Source: Plantago elongata
Lineage: Eukaryota > Streptophyta > Magnoliopsida > Lamiales > Plantaginaceae
DNA: 49,480 nt
Direction: 5' to 3'
Assembly: GCA_036897095.1 (NCBI GenBank)
Contig: JAYMSP010000494.1
Span: 1-49,480, forward strand
The notes under the pieces were generated by a model. The model was not told where the DNA came from. It worked only from the letters and a program-made list of their open reading frames with translations, and searched no databases. A program made the position numbers and the translations under genes. Positions 36,905 to 47,784 of this stretch are shown here, piece after piece (position 1 is the first letter of the stretch; each line of letters opens with the position of its first letter).

Positions 36905-37050
36905 TACTGTACCAACACAAATCATTTTTCGCACACTTTATCATCGCTCATGCATAAATCGGGAGACTTACCAGTTGGTCACCCATCCTAAAATTGTCCC
37001 AGAGCAAATACTGAAGTTCTCATAAGTGAATTTTCATAATGAAAGGTGCA
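36905..37050 (-). mobile_element. 5S-rRNA-derived segment, probable Cassandra-type TRIM LTR remnant
   Basis: Read on the minus strand, 37022-36961 gives gagaacttcagta..., then ttaggatgggtgaccaactg and gtaagtctcccg. This follows the 3' half of plant 5S rRNA (agaactccgaagtt; aggatgggtgacc..ctgggaagtc) with many changes. Further on the minus strand comes gtgttggtacagt, reminiscent of the Cassandra LTR downstream of its 5S block. Cassandra TRIMs are known for carrying 5S promoter sequence in their LTRs. The 5' half of 5S is not recognisable and no second LTR was found, so this is a solo remnant. Confidence 0.55.
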
Positions 37051-38053
37051 CATAGTTGGCATGAGTACCGTTCTTAATATATTTAAGTTCAGTGGACTTG
37101 CATTGAAATTATGGGACTTTATTGACTTATATTAATTTAACATTTAATTTAGTAGCTCATGAAAAAATCGTGAACTAACTCGATACGTGCGAGCTTAATA
37201 TAAAACTCTTAATCTTAAAACTTACCAAAGATCGAGTTTAGGATCGTGATTGACTTGAAGGCACGAGCACATATAAGCTCGATAAGGTCCACAATCGACT
37301 TAAATTGGCTCATCATTCGAAAAGAAAACTAAGGAAAATCTAGTTTTTTTTTAATTCACATAATTAAACACCAAAAGTGTAACACTCCAAAATTTCAAGA
37401 AAGCTCAAATAGTCGACAACTATACTCCTATCAATAAATTACATTTTTTATTTGAATTAATCCATACTAAGTTAAATGCGCATGGTCCGAAGATGCTGAG
37501 TGACAAACTAAATAGTAAATATGTTTACATTGGTGTCAAACATATGGAAAGCAACCAGCAAGTAAATGTGCGAGTTTAAAGAGTTGGACTTGATCGATTA
37601 GTATTCAAGTCATTATAAATGGTAAATATACGGAAAAGTACACGTGCTAATATAATGGGGAGTACACATCGTTCGAAGAGCATCAGATAGTAACCATATC
37701 GATCAAAAGAGTCGGTGCTTAATTAATTATTGACTGGATCGTTATAATATACTAACTTAGGAAGATACAATTGTTGTTAAGGGGTGAGTGATAGTGCAAG
37801 TTACTTAGTACACGATACATGATTCATCATCCTAAAGCTCTTGGCGGAGGATAAAAAGTCGAACCACACAGACCTTTGTTCTCATGAACTGCAATGGACA
37901 TGTTATATGAGTGAAGTTACACACAAGATAATTATGAAATGAGTAGCTTCAATTCAAATTCAACAGTCAAACAATAAAATGGGATGAAAAAAGTGTGTAT
38001 TGGTCACACATTTGATGCATGCTAATCCTCAACTTATGCATGTTCTATCCATT
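37051..38053. other. Intergenic, upstream of the lipid-transfer-like gene
   Basis: AT-rich with no gene seen. The last few hundred bases should contain the promoter of the gene starting at 38143. Confidence 0.5.
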
Positions 38054-38065
38054 TATATATATATA
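38054..38065 (+). promoter_or_regulatory. TATA box of the lipid-transfer-like gene
   Basis: An uninterrupted tatatatatata ends 77 bases before the ATG at 38143. Transcription would start about 30 bases after it, giving a leader of roughly 45-50 bases. Confidence 0.6.
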
Positions 38066-38142
38066 CAGACCTCATCACTGGTGAACCAAACTCAGCTCAT
38101 ACAATACAACAAGAAACACACACATTATCTACCTAATCTGCA

Positions 38143-38888
38143 ATGTCTTCATCACTTCACTACTCCCTTCTCCCAATCACCTTTTTTCTTCTCCTCACCT
38201 GTCTTTCCTTTGAGGCCACCACTGCCCAGAGCACGATGTCTGACTGCGGTCCAAACTTGCTCTCGCTGATGCCGTGTGCACCATTCGTGCAGGGCACGGC
38301 TGAGCTTCCAGTTCGAGCATGCTGCGATGGCTTTAGACAGCTCTATGATCAAAAGCCTACTTGTCTTTGTTTGTTGCTCAATGACACTGCCTTCAGTTCT
38401 TTCCCTATCAATACTACACTTGCACTTGAGTTGCCTCAGCTTTGTGAACTCCAGGTTGACCCTTCCATTTGTCCAGGTAGGTCTGTTGATCAATTCCAGC
38501 AGATGATTAATAAGTTAACAACAATCTTTATTAACCTGATCGATAAATTTTTAACCTCCTCTCAAGGGACTACTACTTCCTTGCCTTCCGTTCCACCTAC
38601 TACCCAAGTTTCGTTTGGCGCAACCCCACAAAACTCTACTGCTGCAGGTACTGCACATATCAATTTCTTGTTTACCTTGCATTTGTTGTATGAACAAGCT
38701 AACGTTCTGTTTTTGTGGTTTTTGCAGCTTCTCCAGTAGTCACAGTAGATCCCAGGCCTAGCATCATGGGATTTCCACTTCGCAGTGGTGAAGAGAAGTT
38801 GAAAGCCAGAGGGAAATTGTTGACGCTGCTGCTGCTGTCATCTGCAACGTTCCCTGTTCTGGGTATATTGAGTAGTATAACAATCTGA
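38143..38888 (+). CDS. GPI-anchored non-specific lipid-transfer-like protein (LTPG)
   Basis: Exons 38143-38476, 38567-38647 and 38728-38888 (GT-AG, phase-consistent) give 191 residues ending at TGA 38886-38888. The product has a signal peptide (MSSSLHYSLLPITFFLLLTC), then the complete eight-cysteine motif: DCGPNLLSLMPC, ACCDGF, TCLCLLL, LPQLC and SICPG. A Ser/Thr/Pro-rich linker follows, then a hydrophobic C-terminus (KLLTLLLLSSATFPVLGILS) that fits a GPI-attachment signal. LTPGs sit on the outer face of the plasma membrane and help export cuticular lipids or act in pollen and seed coat; the exact role is not shown here. The first intron is 90 nt, in frame and stop-free, so retention would add 30 residues. 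Confidence 0.88.
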
Positions 38889-39370
38889 TCAATGATAAGC
38901 TAGCAATACTGTTTTTGCTTAGGTTTTATGGTTGTAGTAGACTAGTAGTAATTCATTTCATGTACTCTTTAGAAAGCTATCAACATTAATGTCTTTTGTC
39001 CCAACCATCACTAAGTTCTTATTCAATATATCCTCCAATTACCAGAAAAAAAGTGACAAAATCTATGTTCTTCCATGCCCTGCACATTAATCGGCAACAT
39101 AGACCTTTCAAGATTTCGAAATGTAGGATTTTAGAGAGTATACATAATGTAGAATCGCTCGACTATGTAACATGGGCTCTTACTAGATACAACAGAAAGT
39201 CCTACATATGACACTCCAATACTTTTGCTCTCTACATGCGATTATTTCGAAATTTGAAACATGTTTTCCCAGAAAACAAATACAAAATTAGAAATGTATA
39301 CAGCAACACCTGGAACATATATTCAGAACTTTCTTTGTTTCTCTCTGTCTTGGGCTGGATAATCAATCTT
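38889..39370. other. Convergent 3' region, no gene
   Basis: Contains the 3' ends of the plus-strand lipid-transfer-like gene and the minus-strand chloroplast gene. No repeat or extra gene was recognised. Confidence 0.5.
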
Positions 39371-41474
39371 CTAGTCCAGACTAGGCGCCTGTTCAGTTGG
39401 ATTCGACTCAAAAACATCTGCATTAGGTGTGTCGGGTACTTCTAGAAGGTCTCGGGATTGAAGCGACTCCTTGTATGCCGGAGTCTCCTTGAAATCCGTT
39501 GCTCCCTCGTTATAAGTGGCTACAGCAATTCCAGAAGAAATTACCTGCAAAATAGAGAGCCACAATCAGCAATGCATCATCACAGGAAAACAAAGCGTAT
39601 ATGTATCATGGATGAATATGTATGTATATGTATCTTTCATTCTTTTGGAAATCATGACTACACAATTCAATCTAATATCATTTTTCCAACATATTGATTC
39701 AATGAATATCCGGGTATATGTTTTTGTAATTAACTTTGTTTCATTTCTGATGATCACCACAGGACAGACACTTTCTATTTTAGAAGTAGATCTCATCTCC
39801 CTTCATCTTGAATAATACTAGTAATTAAAAATTTAGAACAGTGAATCTGACTCTTTACAGGGACAGCTCAACATAAAGTTGGCTATGCGAACCATCCCTA
39901 GCTTGTTAGCCTTATTGTCAAAATTCTCAGCTATTTTAGCATTGTACTACAAGAACAGCATTTAAAGGATCAACAATATATACTTTCTCTTCTTGTAAGA
40001 CAAAACCATCTATACGATTCTAGTTTTATCACCAAATGAGTTCATGTAATAGGCTATAGCATCCGAGAATCAGAGCAATTTACCAGCTTAATATTTTACT
40101 ATATGTCTATATTTATTAAGCTAACAAATACATCTCTTAACTTCTAGTATCGATCGAAGCAGTTTCTATTACAAAATGTGTTATACACTAATCCTTTCAA
40201 TTGACATACCATTATTGAATTCACAAGCTAACAAGGGGCAAATTGCTGGAGATGTTATTCATATGCAACCTTATACTTGCATTCTTGCGAGAAGAGTGTT
40301 TCAATGTCACGAACAGAGAAACTTATTATTGCACCAAGGCTCAACCACTAGAAGATTAAACTAAAAGAAGCAATCCCTTAGGAAGCTCTTATGGAGCGAA
40401 GGGATTAATAATTACACCATATATCCAACTCCAAGAAAAAGGCACAAACTAAACAAGAAACATTTCTATAGTTTATCATCACATCATCAGTCATAGTTTG
40501 AACGTTGGAGATTCAAACCATGGAAGCATAGGAGTTCATGCTTCTTAATTCTTATATTGAGCTAACCCAATCTAGACCAGGTAGTGTTTGCAGTATCTTA
40601 TTCATTCATTCATGGAGAAGCATTAGGAAAGTAACCCGGACTAACTTATACGCCATTTTATTGTAAAACGCGAGATTTTTCTAATATAAACTAAATCATA
40701 GTACTATGTACTGTCTCAAGTGTACGACACACTCACCTTATTTATATTAATGTAACTTGGAAAAATCAACTCCCTACAAGACTGCCCTCAATTTCCACTC
40801 ACATTTTACATTCTTACATGTACTTAGGATCAAATAATAAGGAATCAAGCCAAACTTAAAGATAATCAAGTCCTCTTTTGCCTAGACACCCCAAAATTCA
40901 AGTAAGGTTATGTTATCTTCGTCTGAACTGAACTGAATGAATTTGAACGGAAATTAATTAATTTTTAGATGAAGATAACATAGCCTAAGTAGTTTGAATA
41001 ACTCAATCCCCAATAAGATAACAAACATGAACACACAACTATATATACAAGAGATAAGGAAGAAAATGGAAATCTCACCGCGAAAACGACACCGAAAGCC
41101 CACATATACTGAACGAAGAAGCCAACACCATCCCATTGAGAGCCCTCCCAAAAATCTTGCTCTTCACCAGGAAGCTTAGGCATGGGAGTGCCATCATTCG
41201 AAACCATTTGACTCTCATCTACCGTGGTAGCCTCAGCACCTGCCCAGTCCTCATTCTCCTCCTCTTCCTCATCCTCAGTCGCAACGGGGATAGTTTTCCG
41301 GTTCTTGCTGTCGAATTTACCAGTTCTTGAAGATAATGAGTTAGAGCTCAGTTTCTTGGGATTTGCTGAAACTGTGAAGAGAAGTGTTCTGGTAGATGGA
41401 CGGTGAACAGGGGTGTAGGGTGTTCTGTTAGGGATGTTGGATAGGAATTGGGTGCCATTACTGGAGAGAGCCAT
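39371..41474 (-). CDS. Chloroplast-targeted thylakoid-type single-span protein
   Basis: Two exons, 41079-41474 and 39371-39544 (GT-AG, phase 0), give 189 residues ending in TAG. The N-terminus is Ser/Thr-rich with few acidic residues (MALSSNGTQFLSNIPNRTPY), as in a chloroplast transit peptide. A very acidic stretch follows (ATEDEEEEENEDWAG), then FWEGSQWDGVGFFVQYMW with a hydrophobic span crossing the splice site, and a conserved soluble tail (AVATYNEGATDFKETPAY ... DVFESNPTEQAPSLD). I recognise the pattern from conserved plant proteins that some annotations call photosystem I subunit N-like, but I cannot vouch for that function. An upstream in-frame ATG at ~41570 exists; the MALSS start fits a transit peptide better. 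The 1.5-kb intron holds no recognised gene. Confidence 0.82.
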
Positions 41475-42439
41475 TGAAGTGGCTTCTGTTGAGGAAGAAG
41501 CAAAATCAGATTTTTTTGGTGGGTGATTTTTGTAGATGATGAGAAGATAACGGTCTTGAGATAACACCACTCATCAGCTGGGTGGACCGGATTTCAGAGT
41601 GTGAGTTCCGGATTTTCTAGCCGGATCGCCCGAGGTCACCGCCACATAATCGGTCTGATTTGCTCATTGGTTTTACATAATTCTTGGATTATACATTAAG
41701 TTAGGTGATTTTTAATTTAGATAAAAGAAAAATATTAGGTACTAATCGGACGATCACAAAATAAGGTACTTTTTTCCGGTAATGATATAATTTAAAGTAC
41801 TTTTTTAAACTTGTTCATCATGTACTTTTTATTATTCAGAATGTAAGTTTTGTTTACTGCTAACTTTTCTTTAGCTTTTCATCTTTCTGAACCTTTTTTG
41901 AATAATAAATTCGTTACGTGAACGCGTAGCTTTTTAAATAAGTTAGCAGAAGTTAATCAAGTTAACTTGTTGAAAAAAAACTACCTCACTATCTGCTAAC
42001 TAACTTTTCAACTATCAGTTACTGACCAGCTACCAATTACCGTTGCGGCTACAAATTAATTTTTTAATTATAGTTACCTTTTCAGTTCATTTTAAATGGC
42101 ATTAGAGCCACCTTCCACGACAATTTTGTTATCTCTCAATTGGTGTACGTAGTTCTTGGCAAATTTGATGTGCATAGATTTGGGGACTCTTCTCTATGTG
42201 CCAACTTGGAAAGGAAGAGATGAAGGTCTTGGGCGTGTGCTTTGTGTTTTGTTGATCATTCACAACTTGGCTATCTCAATGGAAGAGTAGGTTGTCTATT
42301 TTGGTTAGAATGTACTCCTATTGCTAATAATATTTTTTATTAACTTTAACAACAAATTAAGTTGAACGATAATATTTATTTTATTGAATTATTTATTATT
42401 ATAGTTTAAAATTAATTTGGAGTTAGATTTAAAGACTAA
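41475..42439. other. Intergenic, upstream of the chloroplast protein gene
   Basis: The first ~180 bases should hold the leader and promoter of the minus-strand gene. The rest is AT-rich. Nothing else was recognised. Confidence 0.5.
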
Positions 42440-42585
42440 GGGGCTGATTGACATGACATTTGAATGGAGATTTTGATGAAATTGTATTTGGAATAAATTA
42501 AATTGGGGTATTTGAAGTGTATTTTAGGTCAAATCACTGTTCATCAAGTTAAATGAAGCATTTAAATGTATGGCCAATCAGCTCC
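42440..42585. mobile_element. Tourist-like MITE (146 bp)
   Basis: The left end ggggctgattgacatgacat and the inverted right end ggagctgattggccatacat match over about 27 bp. The GGGGCTG start is typical of Tourist/PIF-Harbinger MITEs. The flanks are taa on the left and aaa on the right, a target duplication with one change. Confidence 0.75.
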
Positions 42586-42777
42586 AAATTAATTATAAAA
42601 TAAGTTAAATGAGAATTTCATAGGGAATGGACGGAGTAGTACATACCCATGAACCCCCCCCTTTCCTTATTGTAATGAAATCTGAGAGCTTGTTATTTGA
42701 AAAGAAAAGAATCAATAAAGTAGAAAAATGTAAATAAAGTATGTAAAATACTAAATAATGAAATCATGAAATGTTTA

Positions 42778-42927
42778 GTATGAAGTTATAATAAAATATA
42801 TTTTAATTGATGTACAACTAATAAATAATAGTAACTAAAGTTTAATTGAATGGTATGTAGTTATAATAAAATGTATTTTAATTGATGTACAATTAATGAA
42901 TAATAGTAATTAAGATTTAATTGAACT
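42778..42927. repeat. Tandem duplication, 75-bp period
   Basis: 42778-42852 and 42853-42927 both begin gtatg.agttataataaaat and contain ttttaattgatgtacaa. They differ at only a few positions. Confidence 0.85.
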
Positions 42928-43838
42928 ATATGTTATTGATGTAAAGTAAATATTTTATAAGTTGGGAGAAAGTGTTGTAATTTAATTGAGTAAGAGTGAG
43001 TCTAAATAGTTATATTCTTAATCGCTTTTAAAAAAAATAAAATTTTATACCTCAAGAAATTAGAGTCTAAACACAAAAGTAACTTGTACCTATTAAAATG
43101 AGATTTAGTTTTAACCCATACAATTTATAGAAATTTGCGAAAAAAATAAGTGGAAGAGATACGATGAAGTATCGAGAGAGATGAAACAAAATATGAGTTA
43201 TATATTTATTTAATGAGAAATACTCTATTCTTACCAACTAAATTTTACTAAATCAAACTGAAGTGTAGTATAGAATATAAATAAATACAATTAAATTAAA
43301 TTGAATGAGTTCTTAGTTGTAGGTAATATACATATGTTAAAATATAATTAAAATTGATCGGAAGAGGAAGTTCATATCATGATATCAAACATGAACATAG
43401 AAATGTATAAGAAGTTCAACACTTCACTCATCATTAACTGAAATACAATTGTAGACATCCAGATCTACCATAATTCAACAGGAGTAATAAACATATACTG
43501 TATATATATATAATAAAAAGCAGTCGTGATCGATTAGTTGTTCTCACAATATAGTCAAATCCCGAGACTTTTAATTTTATTCCGAAGATAGTAAAAGATA
43601 TTTAAAAATAAAAAATTTCACTTCCTAGGAATGTATACCACACAAATCCGTCCACCATGGAATTAGATTAATATTACAAAGGAGCTGTACACTTATTAGC
43701 CATGAAAAAATAAAAAAAGAAAAGTGAAGGAAACACGAATCAGTTTTTTACTAGTAATAATCGTAATAATTAATACTAGTAATTAACCAACCTAATCTCT
43801 CACCGATAATTATTAAATTAACCACTCTACTAATGCAA
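42928..43838. other. AT-rich intergenic DNA
   Basis: Strongly AT-rich, no gene or clear repeat seen. The last part is the 3' flank of the NIMIN2-like gene. Confidence 0.5.
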
Positions 43839-44120
43839 TCATGACTCAGGTTCAGGAAGAAGATTCAGATCTAACCGAACACCACCAGTACCACCACCAC
43901 CACAATCCACCGTACTCCTCACACCATCGATCTGAGGCGGCGGCTCCTCCTTCACCACGACCGGTGCACTTTTCGCCTTATTCAAGTAGGCAGCAGCCTG
44001 CTTCATCCTCTTCAAAATCGCAAAAAACTCATCCACCTCCTCTTCCGACGGCTCCTTCACCTCTTCCTCCTGCCTTTTCTCTTCACCTGCTCTTTTCCTC
44101 TTCCTATCCCGATGATCCAT
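43839..44120 (-). CDS. NIMIN2: NIMIN2-like NPR1-interacting protein
   Basis: NIMIN proteins bind NPR1 and tune salicylic-acid responses in the nucleus. This intronless 93-residue ORF has a basic start (MDHRDRKRKRAGEEK, a probable nuclear signal), the NPR1-contact motif EEEVDEFFAILKRM (~28-41; Arabidopsis NIMIN2 has EEEVDEFFKILRR from memory), and a C-terminal EAR-type repressor motif LDLNLLPEPES. It is shorter than Arabidopsis NIMIN2 (about 120 residues), mostly because the N-terminus and linker are short. The single ATG at 44118-44120 is the only sensible start. A TGACGTCA box lies ~330 bases upstream. The plus-strand reading frame over the same bases is a shadow. Confidence 0.82.
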   Translation of the reverse strand: MDHRDRKRKRAGEEKRQEEEVKEPSEEEVDEFFAILKRMKQAAAYLNKAKSAPVVVKEEPPPQIDGVRSTVDCGGGGTGGVRLDLNLLPEPES

Positions 44121-44412
44121 AGCTATTGATTTTGATTTGAGTTGATTTTGAAGGATCTGGAATTTGGGGAATCAATGTGGAATGGTGTGTTTGTTATACG
44201 TAAGGTGAGATGAGAGGAGGTGGACTAGTAGTAGTAGTACTGGTGGTCTTTGTTAGGGGTAGAATTTTTATTATAGACGTTTCGGGTTGAGTATAATATA
44301 AAGTCCATCTCTTGTGTTGAAATTTTATTGATATGATATGGTCGTTTTCTAATTGGATTCGTTCCATTTCTCAACACTACTATTATACATATTCATGATT
44401 GCATTAATTATT

Positions 44413-44454
44413 AGCGTCATTACACTGCATGCTGTCGTATATGATATGACGTCA
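44413..44454 (-). promoter_or_regulatory. TGA-factor (bZIP) site TGACGTCA and a second TGACG half-site
   Basis: A perfect palindrome tgacgtca stands at 44447-44454, and gcgtcat (TGACGC inverted) at 44414-44420. Both are 290-335 bases upstream of the NIMIN2-like ATG. NIMIN genes in Arabidopsis and tobacco respond to salicylic acid through as-1-type TGACG elements bound by TGA factors (established). That this site works here is inference. Confidence 0.5.
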
Positions 44455-45320
44455 TCCATTTAATACATCACTTCCTCTCCATTAATACTACTGGCAACTG
44501 GCCCGTCTGGCCACCTTCATTTTCAACACGCACAATGTACTTCTATCCAATTTAAAATTTGAATTTAAATCTATTTAATTATATTTTACAATGTTACAAT
44601 TAATTCAATTTAAAATATTACATCTGAAGAGTAACTAAAATAAAACGAATTAAAATATATTATAAATTGTAACTAAATTAATTTTCAGTTAAAAATATCA
44701 AATACTTATTACTTCAATACCTTTTTAATCATCTATTACTTTAATTCAATATCTTTTTACTCTATTTATTATTTCTACTATTTTATTCAATATAATTTCT
44801 ATTTTAATTTATTATAATTTAATCATCTTTTCGTAAAATTTATATTCAGTCCCATGAATAATTGAGATTGTGACTGGAGAGTCTTACAATGACATTGTTT
44901 AGTACTTCATTTTTTAATTTACTTTATAACTTTATTTATAGTTATATTTGCGAGCCACACAAACATAACACAAAAAATTATTAAAATAAACGACTTCTTA
45001 TACACAAATATTATATTACGTTTTAGCTATTGATTCGAGTTGAGTTTTGTTTAACTTATCTTTGAGAGAATTACATATATAAACCACTTAATTTCAACTA
45101 TTACATATAAGGATGACTCTCTAAAACATATAAGTCCATTCTAATTTTTTGAGCTTTAAATTCACTTTAACTAGACAAAACTACCACTCACTTCATTCTT
45201 ATTAGTTGTGGACCTAAAAAACAAGCTCAACTAGATTTGATAATCATTTTGAAATCCGGCTACAGTAATGGACTCCAAATAGGGCGCTAAATTGAATTAC
45301 ATAACCAATTTGAAATCTGT
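44455..45320. other. AT-rich intergenic DNA, no gene
   Basis: Long AT-rich sequence without an ORF of note or a recognised repeat, leading into the motif array on its right. Confidence 0.5.
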
Positions 45321-45324
45321 ATGC

Positions 45325-46590
45325 AATGAAACCAACTTCTGAAAGCCTGAAACTACCTTGACTAGATCCTGAAACTAACATACTAGTTTCATGAACACAG
45401 AAGCTAGCTTCAGAACAACAAAAACTAGTTTCAAAATCACAAAATTTAGTTTCATGTCCACAAAAGCTAGTTTTAAAACCATTAAAGTTAGTTTCAAGTT
45501 CACTAAACTCGAATTAAGCGACTATCAAGCCTCTCACAAATTCTAAAACTCTAGGGGAAATTGGTGAACCCAAAAATCCACTGTATTTGATTACTCCCTC
45601 GGAGAGCTACGGTCTTAATTAGCCGAGCCTACAATGTTAGTTTTAATTAAGATCTACTATGTTAGTTTCAATATAAATAGTATTAGTTTCAGGTTCACTT
45701 AAGTAGTTTCAAAAATTCAAAAGTTAGTTTCATGTTCATCATTTTTAGTTTTATGTTCGATAAAGTTAGTTTCAGGTTCATTAAGCTAGTTTCAGGAACT
45801 CAGAGTTAGTTTCATATTAATTAATGTTAGTTTCAGCAACTAAAAATGCTGGTTTCAGGTTCCATCACACAATAAATATTACAATAAATATTAGTAAATT
45901 AGTCTCATGTGAATTGAAGCTAGTTTTAGTACCTTTATACTAGTTTCAAGATATTTTATGTTAGTTTCAGGTTCATTAAGCTAATTTCAGGTTCATTAAG
46001 CTAGTTTCATGAACTCAAAGTTAGTTTCATATTCATCAATGTTAGTTTCAGCAACTAAAAAATGTTGGTTTCAGGTTCCATCACACAAAAAATATTAGTT
46101 TAATTAGTTTCATGTGAATTGAAGTTAGTTTAAGGTGTTTTATACTAATTTCAAGATTTTTTATATTAGTTTTATAACCACAAAAACTGGTTTCATGTTC
46201 ACAAATCTTGGTTTCTTGTTCACAAAAGTTAGTTTGAAAACTATAAAAATCCTGAAACTAGTTGAATCAAAATCCCTGAAACTAGTACGAACATGTTTGA
46301 AACTAACTGTTATGTTTGTGAAACTAACTTTTATACTCCTAAAACTAGTTTGACTTAGTATGAAACTAGGGAAACCAACATTATGCTCCTGAAACTAACA
46401 TGGATTACTTTGAAATTATTGAAACTAATATGTATGCCCATGAAACTAATGTTTTATGAAGCTAATATTCCTGAAACTAATACAAACATATTTGAATATT
46501 TGTGAAATTAACTTTTTATACAATAAAATTAACTTTTTGAAACTAGCAAGCATACAACTAACAAAGATGGGTATGAAACTAACCAAATTT
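45325..46590. repeat. Motif array: TAGTTTCA core repeated at intervals, orientation switches twice
   Basis: The core (a/c/g)(t/c)tagtttca recurs every ~20-30 bases with variable spacers. By eye, 45325-45378 has 3 inverse copies (tgaaactaac-type), 45380-46230 has about 18 exact tagtttc on the plus strand, and 46250-46590 has about 11 inverse copies (gaaacta). Within the central part, 45765-45960 and 45961-46168 are a ~200-bp direct duplication sharing the order ttagtttcaggttcattaag, agctagtttca, cagcaactaaaaa, ggtttcaggttccatcacac and catgtgaattgaag. All frames are full of stops, so it is not a protein repeat. Confidence 0.8.
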
Positions 46591-47084
46591 TACCTGCAAC
46601 TTATATTCTACAGTAATTATATATCTATACAAAATTCATTAAAAAAAGCTATAATCTCGAGTAACGTTGCGTTGCCCAGGCCTTTCTCCTTCTTCCACAT
46701 CGAAAAATCGAATTAGAACAAGTTTTTTTTTAAAATCCATGTCAAAAACGAGAAGAAAAGGGAGAAAATATCAAAGATAAATGAGGAAGAAAGCTTGTTG
46801 GAGGAAGAAGTGAGTAGAAATCGATTGAAAAATAAAAAGAAGAGAGAAACAAGCATAGTGTACTGGTGCTGTAGAAGGAAGCGTGTTGAACGTGGAAGAA
46901 GGAATGATGGTACAATGAAAAAACAAGGAAGGAATTGGGTAAAAAAAAATAGAATGAATTTATTTGGAATGATTTTAGCGAGCAAGCTTTATTTGTAAGC
47001 CCATTATGTAAAGTGGTCTGTTTTTGTACTTTACTTTTTATCTTTTTGTTTCTCCTAGACTACTCGAATTGAGTTAGTGCTTAG
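46591..47084. other. Intergenic, no gene accepted
   Basis: Short purine-rich stretch (gaggaagaaagcttg..., ~46740-46950) giving Lys/Arg-rich frames on one strand and Phe/Leu/Ser-rich frames on the other. Neither looks like a gene. Confidence 0.4.
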
Positions 47085-47784
47085 ACCATCTTCAAAGGTA
47101 TGCGCGATGACGCGTCGTCGTGTCACGATGAAGCATTGTCGTGTGTTTTTACTGCAGTGGTGACGCGTTTCCATGTCATGAATTTTTTAATTTTTTAAAT
47201 ATTTTTTATATTTTTATTTACATATTAATTATATTATAAGAGTGCTTAGATGTTGAAATGAATAAAATTGTATTTTTAAGTCGTTTTTATAATTTATTAA
47301 GGTTCAAAATTAAAAAAATAATATTTTTTTATTTTACTAAAAATATATTTGACATATTATAATAGTATTTAGAAGTCGAAATTAATAAAATTGTATTTTT
47401 AAAGGTTGTTTTACAATTTTAACTTTAATTAAGAGAGAAAATGAATTCGAGATTGAATGATTATAAAATAGTCAAAAGTGATCTCTATTTGTAGATTTTG
47501 AAGAGCCGAACCCGTTGGTGATATATATTTATTTTTTGCATTTTTATTTATCGAGTTATTAGCGTTTGAAATTGAATAAAATATAAAAATAAAAAAAAAA
47601 CAAAAAGGGACTGAGTGCGACGCTTGGCAACAACTAAGCTGCTTAGCTGCTGCCTGCGCCAAGTGATGTAACGTGGCATGTCGTGTCAACGCCGCACGTT
47701 ATGGCACGTCGTTACAGTGCCATTAAAACGCCGCGGTGCATCATGCGCCACAACATGCGTCACGACGTCTCCAATGGAGATGGT
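47085..47784. mobile_element. Non-autonomous PIF/Harbinger relative (~0.7 kb)
   Basis: The ends are accatcttcaaagg (47085) and the inverse of accatctccattgg (ending 47784). The left 100 bases match the inverted right end of the Harbinger element at 21.5-25.0 kb: the order is gacgcgtcgtc, then ttttt.ct.cagtggtgacgcgt and catgtca. Both subterminal zones are rich in CpG-containing gacg/cgtc motifs, in contrast to the AT-rich middle. No coding sequence. tta on the left and ttt on the right may be a degraded 3-bp target duplication. Confidence 0.75.

Noticed and set aside
36961..37022. Functional 5S rRNA gene
   Set aside because: Only the 3' half is recognisable, with many substitutions, and there is no tandem array.
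43841..44122. Plus-strand ORF of 93 residues rich in Ser, Pro and His
   Set aside because: It is the exact antisense shadow of the NIMIN2-like gene.
45325..46590. CRISPR-like array
   Set aside because: The repeated core is under 10 bases, spacing is irregular and orientation switches; the genome is a plant's.
46135..46716. Plus-strand ORFs with repeating KLV/KLT residues
   Set aside because: They are translations of the TAGTTTCA motif array, interrupted by stops, not a protein repeat.
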